From: JALONH01 sp046329235
GTDB taxonomy: Bacteria; Bacteroidota; Bacteroidia; Cytophagales; Cytophagaceae
NCBI GenBank assembly: GCA_046329235.1
Contig: JAXLVA010000001.1
Span: 3,334,355-3,398,354, forward strand
Direction: 5' to 3'
DNA: 64,000 nt
The notes under the pieces were generated by a model. The model did no database searches. It saw only the letters and a list, made by a program, of their open reading frames with translations, and was not told where the DNA came from. The position numbers and the translations under genes were made by a program. Below are positions 35,849 through 44,290 of this stretch, one piece after another; the stretch's first letter is position 1; each line of letters opens with the position of its first letter.

Positions 35849-37548
35849 TGGCTTGTCGGTTATTCAATATTTTTTTATTGCTAGTAATTAGCAATACCAT
35901 TTCTGCTCAAGACATCACTAAGTTTGATTGGAAAAAACCTATTAAAGTGACAGGTGGTTTCTCTATTACCAATACGTTTTATCAGTCGGAAGGAATGACA
36001 GCTCGTAGAGATCCATGGTATTGGTTAGTTAGTGGTAATGCTAACGTACAGTTATTTAATGTAATTGCAATGCCTGTCTCGGCCCAATGGAGTCAGCAAA
36101 ATAGAAGCTATACACAGCCTTTTAATCATTTCGGTTTAAGTCCCACATATAAAGCATGGACGGTCATGGCGGGATATCGTTCAGTGAATTATTCAACCTA
36201 CAGTGTGGGCGGTAGTCAATGGTTAGGTGGTGGTGTAGAATATAAACCTACCAGCGGACCTCTTTCTGTAAGTGTATTATATGGTCGATTTCAAAAAGGG
36301 GTGAATCAATTTGTAACGGATGGTATTATTTCCGGAACTCCTGCTTATGAGCGTTGGGTATATGCAGGTAAAGTAGCGTATTCTAAAAATGGAAGAAATA
36401 TAGCATTACAAATGTTGAGAGGTAAAGATGATGCTTCTACCATGGATGATAGTACAGCACTAAAAGCAGGCCTGAAACCGGGGATGAATTTTGTATGGGC
36501 TATCACATCCAATCAAAAATTAACCAAACAATTAAACTGGGAAGTTGAATATGCGAACAGTGCCTACACGGAAGATCACAGAACCGTGAGCAGTGATATC
36601 TCAAAACATAAATATTTAAATGGTTTAGGAAGCTTTTATACTACTAACACTTCCACACATATTGACAAAGCATTTAATACTTCATTAACCTATAGTCAGC
36701 GACTTTATCAGTTGAAGTTTTCATATAGAAGAGTTGATCCCGGATATAAAACCATGGGGTCTATATTTTTAAATAATGACATCGAGGATATTAGTGGAGG
36801 TATTACGTTAAAATTATTTCAACAGAAAGTAGTAACTAACCTTACCGGAGGGGTGCAACGAAATAACTTAGATAAAAAATTAACGCAAGAAGCAGTACGT
36901 AATGCGATGTCGGCTTCTGTTCAATGGATGGTTTCTAAAAAAGTAAATTTGAATATGCAGTATTCTAATTTTTTGGCAAGTACTAAGTTTAACAACCTGA
37001 ATGTAACCGCTAATCAATTGAATTTATTGCAAAACAGTGATTCGCTAAAATATAATCAAGTGACTCAGAATGCTTCAGCCAATGGAGTAGTACAGTGGGG
37101 AGACAGTTTAGTCAGGAAATCTGTTACATCTACATTGAGTTGGCAACAAGCGAACGATAATAAAGGCGTAAGTTCTCAATTTTATTCTGCGATAGCAGGT
37201 TACACAATGTCATGGATACCAAGCAAGTGGGCATTGACAGCCTCTGTTATGAGTACATATAATACAGTGAATGATGTAAAGAATCAGTTATTTGGTCCGG
37301 GAATGACATTGAGCAAGGGTATAGCGAAGATATGGAGGTTTAGTTATAATTTTACGTATGCCACTAATTTGGTAGATGGTAATTCTACCGGGCATACTCT
37401 AAACAATAGACTTTCCTGTCAATATAAACCTTCTACTCATCATACGTTTTCAGCAGATGCCGGATGGCTTTATAGAAAACAAAATAAAATAGTAGTGACG
37501 AATGCTTCTGAATACCGGTTTAATATAGTATATGGTTATGTGTTTTAA
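35848..37548 (+). CDS. Predicted outer-membrane beta-barrel protein
   Basis: The 566-residue protein starts MACRLFNIFLLLVISNTISAQ, a signal peptide. Long alternating polar/aromatic strands follow (for example AWTVMAGYRSVNYSTYS and LYQLKFSYRRVDPGY). The C-terminus ends in YGYVF, an aromatic-terminated last strand as in outer-membrane barrels. I do not recognise a named family. The tight coupling to the T9SS-exported protein before it and the fibronectin protein after it suggests that they form a surface complex. Confidence 0.7.
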   Translation: MACRLFNIFLLLVISNTISAQDITKFDWKKPIKVTGGFSITNTFYQSEGMTARRDPWYWLVSGNANVQLFNVIAMPVSAQWSQQNRSYTQPFNHFGLSPTYKAWTVMAGYRSVNYSTYSVGGSQWLGGGVEYKPTSGPLSVSVLYGRFQKGVNQFVTDGIISGTPAYERWVYAGKVAYSKNGRNIALQMLRGKDDASTMDDSTALKAGLKPGMNFVWAITSNQKLTKQLNWEVEYANSAYTEDHRTVSSDISKHKYLNGLGSFYTTNTSTHIDKAFNTSLTYSQRLYQLKFSYRRVDPGYKTMGSIFLNNDIEDISGGITLKLFQQKVVTNLTGGVQRNNLDKKLTQEAVRNAMSASVQWMVSKKVNLNMQYSNFLASTKFNNLNVTANQLNLLQNSDSLKYNQVTQNASANGVVQWGDSLVRKSVTSTLSWQQANDNKGVSSQFYSAIAGYTMSWIPSKWALTASVMSTYNTVNDVKNQLFGPGMTLSKGIAKIWRFSYNFTYATNLVDGNSTGHTLNNRLSCQYKPSTHHTFSADAGWLYRKQNKIVVTNASEYRFNIVYGYVF

Positions 37549-39562
37549 AGATATTTATATTAGGATTGGTACTTTCTTTACTGCTTGGTTATTGATTATG
37601 ACCACATCGTCCGCCCAGTCAACATCGTTTGTGATGGCAAGAAATATGGGTGAGATAAATGGTAAAATTAGTGTTGATATAAAGTGGTTCACTAAAGATA
37701 TAAAACCGGGAAGCTCCGTCTTTATATATCGACAAGAAAATCAAACCGGGAAATGGATTCGTATAAATGATTTGCCTATACTTCCTAAAAAGGCCTTGTC
37801 TGAACAAGCGAAAGCTCAAGATGAAGAGTTAGAATTTCTTGAATATATTACACAGCAGAAGCAGATATCAGAACTGCCCGGTATGATACTAGCTTCGGTG
37901 TGGTTGAAGGCATTTCAGAATCAAAATTTTGCTGAGTACTTAGGGATTTATTATAAAGACTCTACTGTAATCGATGGAAACACCTATCAATATAAAATCA
38001 TACAAATGACAGGAGGTAAGCCTTTGGATATTGGTGTATCTAAAATGGTTAAAGCTAAAAAGATAGAAACATTTGAAGCCAAAGTCGTAGATATCAAAAC
38101 GACGTCTCTAAAAAATGCTGTTGGATTTGTATGGAAAGAAGAATTAGAAAGATTTTGGGCGGTAAACATTTATAGAAAAAATAATCAGACAGGAAGTTTT
38201 GAAAAGGTAAATATTAAACCTATTGTTCCCAATATATCAAAAGACTCATCCGGTAAAGTTTTAGAAAGAGAGTTTTATTATATAGAAGATAGTTTGACGG
38301 AGAGCCAAGTATATGAGTATAGAATAGCGGGGATAGATTTTTTTGGAAAGGAAACAGAAATGTCTAATTCCTTTTTTGTGTTTTTAAAAGATAAAAATCC
38401 ACCGTTACCTCCAAAGGTAAAAGTTGATTCTATACGATTTGATCATGTGTATCTATCATTTAGTGTGCCTCCGGTAGGAGACTTTAATGGCTATCATATT
38501 TATCGTGCTGATGAAAAAGAAACGGAATATATAAGAATAAAAGAAAAATTGATTAGTCCTAAGGATAGTACTTATTTAGATGTAGTAATGGATAATAAAC
38601 ATTATTACTATAGGGTTGGAGCTGTAGATACATCCGGTAATGAATCCTTGTCAGAAAGAATTATAGTATTTGTTGCTGATGAAGTAGCTCCCACTTCACC
38701 TCTATGGAATACTATTAAGGCAGATACCGGAATGATTAAATTGACATGGAAAGCATCTCCGGAGAAAGATGTTCAAGGATATTATATTTATAGAGGTAGT
38801 TATCCCGGTAATCTTAAAACAATGGTCAAATTAACTAATTTGCCCTATTCATCTACTTCCTATATAGATACCATAAACAAGGTGAATTCGGGGAGATTTT
38901 ATTATCGCATTGCAGCTGTTGATAGTAGTCTAAACGTAAGTAAATGGAGTGACACATTAAGTGCCCAAATGCCTGATATTATACCGCCTGAAGCGCCTAA
39001 GTTAAAACAAGTAGTTCAGGTGGGTAACGAATTGAAAGTAGTATGGTTTGCTAATGTTGAAAAAGATTTGAAAGGATATCAATGTTGGATTCGTAAGGAT
39101 ACCATATGGGAAAAAATAAATAACATCATTTCTAAAGATAGTACAGAGTTTTGGATGCCCGTAATTAAAACAGGCAAGATCGCTGTTGCATTAACTGCAT
39201 TAGATAAAACAGGTAATATTTCGCCAATGAGTCAGTCTTATATTTTTTATACAAGATTGAATATTGAGGTCAAATTAATTGAAATAAAGAAAAAGAAAAA
39301 TAAAGAACACCAAGTTAATTTTGTTATTGATCAACTTCCTAAAAGTGGGTTGGGTTATATAGTAATGGGGAAGGAGGGTGATGAGAATCAAGAATGGAAG
39401 CCTGTATCTGGATTGCTACATGATAAAACGTATTCTGAAAAAATAAAATCAGATGGATTATATTTATATAAGATAGTTTGGTATGATGCAGAAGGAAATA
39501 TGCTCAACTCAAATGAACTTAGTTTTAACATAAAAAGCAAAAAGAAAAATAACGATAATTAA
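37532..39562 (+). CDS. Exported protein with fibronectin type III domains
   Basis: The 676-residue protein starts inside the 3' end of the previous gene (17-base overlap). A hydrophobic export signal covers about residues 10-28 (FFTAWLLIMTTSSAQ). After an N-terminal region with an Fn3-like fold come three clear fibronectin III domains starting near residues 290, 384 and 482 (PPLPPKVKVD; VAPTSPLWNTIKAD; IIPPEAPKLKQV), each with the GYxIYR-type strand. The C-terminal ~70 residues are lysine-rich. No sorting domain is present. A binding or scaffold role at the surface is likely. Confidence 0.8.
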   Translation: MVMCFKDIYIRIGTFFTAWLLIMTTSSAQSTSFVMARNMGEINGKISVDIKWFTKDIKPGSSVFIYRQENQTGKWIRINDLPILPKKALSEQAKAQDEELEFLEYITQQKQISELPGMILASVWLKAFQNQNFAEYLGIYYKDSTVIDGNTYQYKIIQMTGGKPLDIGVSKMVKAKKIETFEAKVVDIKTTSLKNAVGFVWKEELERFWAVNIYRKNNQTGSFEKVNIKPIVPNISKDSSGKVLEREFYYIEDSLTESQVYEYRIAGIDFFGKETEMSNSFFVFLKDKNPPLPPKVKVDSIRFDHVYLSFSVPPVGDFNGYHIYRADEKETEYIRIKEKLISPKDSTYLDVVMDNKHYYYRVGAVDTSGNESLSERIIVFVADEVAPTSPLWNTIKADTGMIKLTWKASPEKDVQGYYIYRGSYPGNLKTMVKLTNLPYSSTSYIDTINKVNSGRFYYRIAAVDSSLNVSKWSDTLSAQMPDIIPPEAPKLKQVVQVGNELKVVWFANVEKDLKGYQCWIRKDTIWEKINNIISKDSTEFWMPVIKTGKIAVALTALDKTGNISPMSQSYIFYTRLNIEVKLIEIKKKKNKEHQVNFVIDQLPKSGLGYIVMGKEGDENQEWKPVSGLLHDKTYSEKIKSDGLYLYKIVWYDAEGNMLNSNELSFNIKSKKKNNDN

Positions 39563-39574
39563 AAGGAGCTAACC

Positions 39575-40576
39575 ATGAGAACAACGTATTCAGTAATTTT
39601 AGCAGTCCTATTTTTGAAAATAAGTATGGTCTGTACAATGGCACAGGTAGGTGTTAATACTACAAATCCCGATCCTAGTGCAGCATTGGATGTGCAATCA
39701 TCTAATCAGGGATTACTTATTCCTAGGATACCTAACGCCGCTCGCATAGCTATGACCAATATGGCCAACTCGCTTCTTGTGTATGATACAGATATGAAGA
39801 TGTATTTTTATTATCAATCTGCTGATAATAAGTGGTACTCATTAAATGCTTGGACAAGCTCTGTTACAGTAAGTGGAGGGAATGCCGATACATCAACATA
39901 TACTTATAGTAAAGTAGGAATTGGTACGTCAACTCCGGCTCAAGCTTTATCAGTTGTAGGTAATACTCAGGTTACAGGAAATTCAAGCGTGGCCGGAAAT
40001 GTGATTGTTGGGGGTAATACGCAGGTAACAGGCACTGTAACGGGATTGAAATTATACGGAGAAGGCGCCGTTCCAGTAGGAGCCATTATGATGTGGTCAG
40101 GTAATCCTGCTACATTACCGGTAGGTTGGGCATTATGTGATGGTGTGTCTGGAAGACCGGATTTAAGAGGTCGATTTGTGGTGGGGTATGATAATGCAGA
40201 TGCTGATTATAATGCCACAAATAAAGTAGGACCTGTATATTCTGATGCGGATGGGAGTTCTCCAGGTACGAATACTCAAGATGCAAAACAAGTGAGGCTA
40301 ACAGGTACTCAAAGTGGTACTGCAGCACATAACCATACGGTTAATGATCCGGGACATACACATGTTCATTATGATTCTTATGTGCCTGAAAGTGGTACAG
40401 GATATTCCGGTGGAGGAAACAGAGGAGTAGGTTGGAATCAGAATTATACTCGAAATACAGATCCGGCAACCACAGGGATTACAATTAATGCAAGTACGGC
40501 TCAGAACGCGACTACTCCTATTGAAAATCGACCACCTTATTACGTTTTAGCTTACATAATTAAAATCGCTTATTAA
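39575..40576 (+). CDS. Exported tail-collar-domain protein
   Basis: The 333-residue protein has a signal peptide (ending near CTMAQ) and a beta-structured N-terminal part (VGVNTTNPDPSAALDVQSS; YTYSKVGIGTSTPAQAL) resembling phage fibre stems. A phage tail collar domain starts near residue 165 (VPVGAIMMWSG; LPVGWALCDG; RPDLRGRFVVGYD) and ends IENRPPYYVLAYIIK. A clear AAGGAG ribosome-binding site sits six bases before the ATG, unusual among the genes here. Broken relatives are at 28033-28964 and 55697-55880. Such fibre-like proteins bind surfaces in phages; the role here is unknown. Confidence 0.85.
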   Translation: MRTTYSVILAVLFLKISMVCTMAQVGVNTTNPDPSAALDVQSSNQGLLIPRIPNAARIAMTNMANSLLVYDTDMKMYFYYQSADNKWYSLNAWTSSVTVSGGNADTSTYTYSKVGIGTSTPAQALSVVGNTQVTGNSSVAGNVIVGGNTQVTGTVTGLKLYGEGAVPVGAIMMWSGNPATLPVGWALCDGVSGRPDLRGRFVVGYDNADADYNATNKVGPVYSDADGSSPGTNTQDAKQVRLTGTQSGTAAHNHTVNDPGHTHVHYDSYVPESGTGYSGGGNRGVGWNQNYTRNTDPATTGITINASTAQNATTPIENRPPYYVLAYIIKIAY

Positions 40577-40580
40577 TACT

Positions 40581-41849
40581 ATGAAACATTATTTAGTTTT
40601 ATTCATATCATGTATGACATGTATCCAGAGTTGTATCTCAACTCAAGAAAAGTATGTAGATCCTTATAACTTCACTCTTTCATCCCAAGTAACTATACCT
40701 CTTTTAACAAAAGGTCTTGCAATCATGGGCGATATAAATTACAGTTTAACTACCAATACAAAATTAGTAGCAATCCTTGAGGATACATTGATAACTGTAA
40801 ATTTAACAGATGTAAATGGACAGAATGTTAATGATAAAATGTTTCCTGTATATATAGAGTCACTTGATGAGAATTGGGTTATAGGAGCTTTTATATCAGG
40901 AACAGGTTCTTCTCTACCTAATAAAATTTTATTAATTAATATTTCTACCGGTGAAATAAAAGATATAAGCTCTTATGGACAATTAAGAGAAAGACCTAAA
41001 AAAACGCTTGTTGTAAAAAGAGGAGTTAATAATTATGGCATTATAGCTAATGGTATTAAAAATGGCATATTAAACATATCCATTCAAAACAATATACCTA
41101 TAATTAACACTTTCTTTTCAGATACTATGAGTATAAATGACTTTATGGTTGATAAAGATGAGAATTTTATAATAGAATATGAAAATTCTTCTAACTTAAA
41201 ACATGTTTTTTTAAATAAAGAATTTCAAAAAGTATATTATATTAATAATCTTAATTTTTCTTATACGTTATTAGACGTTGATAGTAAAATCAATTTTCTT
41301 TCGAGCTCAAATCAATACAAAAGATTTACTAATAGTAATAATATAGCTTCATTAGAAAACAGCTTTAATGTAGGCCTCTTTTTTCATAATTATTATACTA
41401 AAAGATGCGTATTTAATAATGCTATGTATTTAATGGATGGTTATAATTTTTTATATAATCAAAATTCTACCTTCAATAGTTCTCAAATGAATGAAAGCTT
41501 AGGTATAATTACTTCTTTTGATTATTCAGTATCTAATAAGTTGGCATATATAAGTACAAAAGCATCCTTTAATGATAACAACTCTAATTTAGTGAAAATC
41601 GGTTTTAATGGTGCTACAATCACTGAAACAGAGATAATCGATAACACAAAATACGATATTTATGATATAGAAGCATTTGAAGACGGTTCTTTTTACTATA
41701 GCGGACTACGATTATCTGATAATAAATATTTTATTGGTTTTTGTACTTCAACAGGAATATTTGAAAATATAACACTATTAGATTCCAAAGTATATAAAAT
41801 TTTAAAGACTACTGAATATGTTAATCGTTTTGAACAAACCCAACTATAA
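40581..41849 (+). CDS. Lipoprotein of unknown function
   Basis: The 422-residue protein begins MKHYLVLFISCMTCIQSCIS, a lipoprotein signal peptide with the lipobox cysteine near residue 18. The rest has repeated short beta-strand segments with the feel of a beta-propeller (LVAILEDTLITVNLTD; IEAFEDGSFYYSGLRL). I do not recognise a family. It follows the collar protein by 4 bases; the same pair occurs in decayed form at 28033-31364, so the two proteins are likely to work together. Confidence 0.7.
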   Translation: MKHYLVLFISCMTCIQSCISTQEKYVDPYNFTLSSQVTIPLLTKGLAIMGDINYSLTTNTKLVAILEDTLITVNLTDVNGQNVNDKMFPVYIESLDENWVIGAFISGTGSSLPNKILLINISTGEIKDISSYGQLRERPKKTLVVKRGVNNYGIIANGIKNGILNISIQNNIPIINTFFSDTMSINDFMVDKDENFIIEYENSSNLKHVFLNKEFQKVYYINNLNFSYTLLDVDSKINFLSSSNQYKRFTNSNNIASLENSFNVGLFFHNYYTKRCVFNNAMYLMDGYNFLYNQNSTFNSSQMNESLGIITSFDYSVSNKLAYISTKASFNDNNSNLVKIGFNGATITETEIIDNTKYDIYDIEAFEDGSFYYSGLRLSDNKYFIGFCTSTGIFENITLLDSKVYKILKTTEYVNRFEQTQL

Positions 41850-41868
41850 TTTAAATTAATTTAATATC

Positions 41869-42846
41869 ATGAAATCAAAAATTATTCTTTTCTTATTACT
41901 CACATTATTATCTCACTTATCGTTTGCACAAGGCAGAAAAGGAGATATGTTTGTTTATTCCAAAAGGCTTACTCCTACCATAGTAACTAAAGCTCCCAAT
42001 AATACTTTTCAGATGTTACTTACAGGTCCTATAAATAATACAGCTTCAAAATCTTATATAGACAAAGAAAAAGGACGTGTATGCTTAAATAAAGTAGATT
42101 ATGATGCTTTTGTACTAGTTGAAATCACTTCCAGTGATGTAACTCTTCGTTTGGATGATTCAGGAAAACCTGTTGTACAACTTGGAGTTTTTGTTATGGT
42201 GGATTATGAAGCAAGTGTATTAATAAAGGATATTAATGGTACAATTATTTCTAGTCGTATTCTTTCCAAAAAAGGTCAGGATAATACTTGTATTCAATTA
42301 TCCGCAGCACAGTCTGTAGCTATGAAATCAAATGTTCAGATGTTGAACGATTTATTGAATACCCAAAAGCAATCCTTTTATAACGAAACCATTAAGTCAA
42401 GTTATGTAATGCTAAACCGACATGCATGTGGTGGTTATCAGTCGGATTCATTATACATATACAGTGGTAAAGGTAAAAACTATGATTATTCTAAATTAGA
42501 TTTAGCAATGGAAAAAGTTATAGAGCAAGCCAAATTGTTAAATACCAAAAAAGTAGATACTAATCTTGTTAATAAAACCATTACAGAGGCAATAGAACTA
42601 TGGAAGATAGAACTTCAAACCGTTGACTTTGAAAATCCGGAAGCTAGAATTAATAGAAAATTATACCGAGCATTTAATTATAATATAGCGGTTGGTTATT
42701 TTTTATTAAAAGATTTCTCAAAAGCCTATGAGTATGCGGGTATAGCTAGGCGAGACGAAAAAGAAGAACAAAGTAAAATAAAAGTAACAGATACATTTGA
42801 ACAACGAATTGAAGACCTTCAAAATTTGATAGAGATTAATTTCTAA
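41869..42846 (+). CDS. Exported protein with TPR-like C-terminus
   Basis: The 325-residue protein has a signal peptide (ending near LSFAQ). Its N-terminal half is a beta domain (VLVEITSSDVTLRLDDSG), and its C-terminal half is helical with TPR-like packing (YRAFNYNIAVGYFLLKDFSKAYEYAG). It resembles the DUF6340-type periplasmic proteins of Bacteroidota, a tentative assignment. It is the last gene of the operon and ends one base before a terminator stem. Confidence 0.65.
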   Translation: MKSKIILFLLLTLLSHLSFAQGRKGDMFVYSKRLTPTIVTKAPNNTFQMLLTGPINNTASKSYIDKEKGRVCLNKVDYDAFVLVEITSSDVTLRLDDSGKPVVQLGVFVMVDYEASVLIKDINGTIISSRILSKKGQDNTCIQLSAAQSVAMKSNVQMLNDLLNTQKQSFYNETIKSSYVMLNRHACGGYQSDSLYIYSGKGKNYDYSKLDLAMEKVIEQAKLLNTKKVDTNLVNKTITEAIELWKIELQTVDFENPEARINRKLYRAFNYNIAVGYFLLKDFSKAYEYAGIARRDEKEEQSKIKVTDTFEQRIEDLQNLIEINF

Positions 42847-42847
42847 T

Positions 42848-42875
42848 AAAAAGCCGGTAATCCGGCTTTTTTTAT
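42848..42875 (+). terminator. Rho-independent terminator closing the surface operon
   Basis: AAAAAGCCGG at 42848-42857 pairs perfectly with CCGGCTTTTT at 42862-42871 around a TAAT loop, followed by more T. It separates the surface operon from toxin unit 2. Confidence 0.93.
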
Positions 42876-42888
42876 TAGAAATGCTAGG

Positions 42889-42896
42889 TAAATTTG
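42889..42896 (+). promoter_or_regulatory. Bacteroidota -7 element before toxin unit 2
   Basis: TAAATTTG exactly matches TAnnTTTG, 26 bases before the ATG at 42922 and just after the terminator, so toxin unit 2 probably has its own promoter. Confidence 0.6.
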
Positions 42897-42921
42897 GTAG
42901 TTTTAATAATATAGAAATAAG

Positions 42922-44283
42922 ATGAAAACTGTCTTTTTGTTTATTTTACTATTTACATCTTCCATTACTTTGTTTGCTCAAACAAGTGATAGTATTGATG
43001 TATCTAAGTTGCAAGAAGCGGTATTACGACTCAAGCAGGTAATAGCATTAAAGAAAGATGTGCTGTGGAGCCAAACTATTGGTAAACGTATCGATAGTTT
43101 TGAAACGGCTACTTATGTACAATGTATTCCCTTGGTCCAAGTACAAGGCAATGGCGTATTGATTGGTTTGGTCAGCAGACTGGGTCAGGTACCACTGGTA
43201 GGCGAGTGGCAACCCTCTGTAAAAGTGATATGGAAATTAGTACCGGTGAGAGAAGGCGCAGGGCCATTTACTTTAACTGTTCAGGTAGATGCGTCTGATA
43301 CCTTGCCGGAAGCCGACTGGCAAGCAGCCAAAGCGAAGATGTTGCCATGGTATCAACATAAACAATACGATTCCGTGTCTTTATGCAAAGCAGATTTAGC
43401 CGCTGCCATGGATGCTTTTTTAGATGAGTTACAATTACGCTGGGGGGATCGATATGCACCTAAGTATTTGTTTAAGGTGAGAGATGGGTATTTTATGAAT
43501 GGGCATACACTAACACTTAGGAAAGATACCGTGGGAGTAGATAGTGTGGCAAATATTTTTGTAGTAAAAAAAGAAGACTTGTCTGTGGTTACTAACGTAA
43601 GATGGAATCCTAGTTCGAGGCATTATTATTATATGGCACACGCTGATTCAGTTGGATTAAGAGATTATGAGGCTACTATCATTTCTGATGGGGATACGGT
43701 AAACATGACAATACACATTCAATTTTTAGGGGATGAGGTATTGAATGTCGCCCTTCAGAAAGTTAGAGATGTATTTGAGCAGGCCCTAACAGATGCTATG
43801 CAAGTTTTAGTTGATTCTGCCCAAGCGAAAGAGGATGTATACATTAGAAATAAAGAACTAACTGAGGAAATGCGCAGACAAATGATTTCAAAGTTAATTG
43901 CTGTAAGTGGCTCAAATACGAATGGCAACCCAATTTTAATATATGTATCAGATTCTACCGATTTTGTAGATGAGGTTATTCCTGAAGGGATAAGATCCCA
44001 TAGTTTTTTAGGGGATTATATTAATAAAGCAAATGCTGAACATCTTGCTCGAGTAGCATTCATTTTTGCTTGGACAAATCGACAGGTGTTAGCAGAATTT
44101 ATTCAGGAACCAGCAAAAAGAGCGGCATTCAAAGATGCAATAATAAGTGATATCGGAACATTGACTGCAGATATTACCATGTCCTTATTCACAAAAGATC
44201 AAACTCAAATTAAAAATTTCGTCACTGATTTTATTATCAAAAAAGTAAATACAACTACAACAGCCCAATTAAGTAGTAAATAA
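42922..44283 (+). CDS. Exported protein, first gene of toxin unit 2
   Basis: The 453-residue protein has a signal peptide (MKTVFLFILLFTSSITLFAQ) different from that of its paralogue at 18228. From QTSDSIDVSKLQEAVLRL onward it is almost identical to that paralogue for about 270 residues. After VRDVFEQAL the sequences diverge strongly, keeping only landmarks such as AEHLARVAFI and a final helical region. The DNA identity is also confined to a block (42975-43784 against 18284-19092). The following gene, 7 bases away, is a large exported toxin candidate. Function unknown; an adaptor or carrier with a toxin-specific C-terminus is the favoured reading. Confidence 0.6.
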   Translation: MKTVFLFILLFTSSITLFAQTSDSIDVSKLQEAVLRLKQVIALKKDVLWSQTIGKRIDSFETATYVQCIPLVQVQGNGVLIGLVSRLGQVPLVGEWQPSVKVIWKLVPVREGAGPFTLTVQVDASDTLPEADWQAAKAKMLPWYQHKQYDSVSLCKADLAAAMDAFLDELQLRWGDRYAPKYLFKVRDGYFMNGHTLTLRKDTVGVDSVANIFVVKKEDLSVVTNVRWNPSSRHYYYMAHADSVGLRDYEATIISDGDTVNMTIHIQFLGDEVLNVALQKVRDVFEQALTDAMQVLVDSAQAKEDVYIRNKELTEEMRRQMISKLIAVSGSNTNGNPILIYVSDSTDFVDEVIPEGIRSHSFLGDYINKANAEHLARVAFIFAWTNRQVLAEFIQEPAKRAAFKDAIISDIGTLTADITMSLFTKDQTQIKNFVTDFIIKKVNTTTTAQLSSK

Positions 44284-44290
44284 ATTATAA

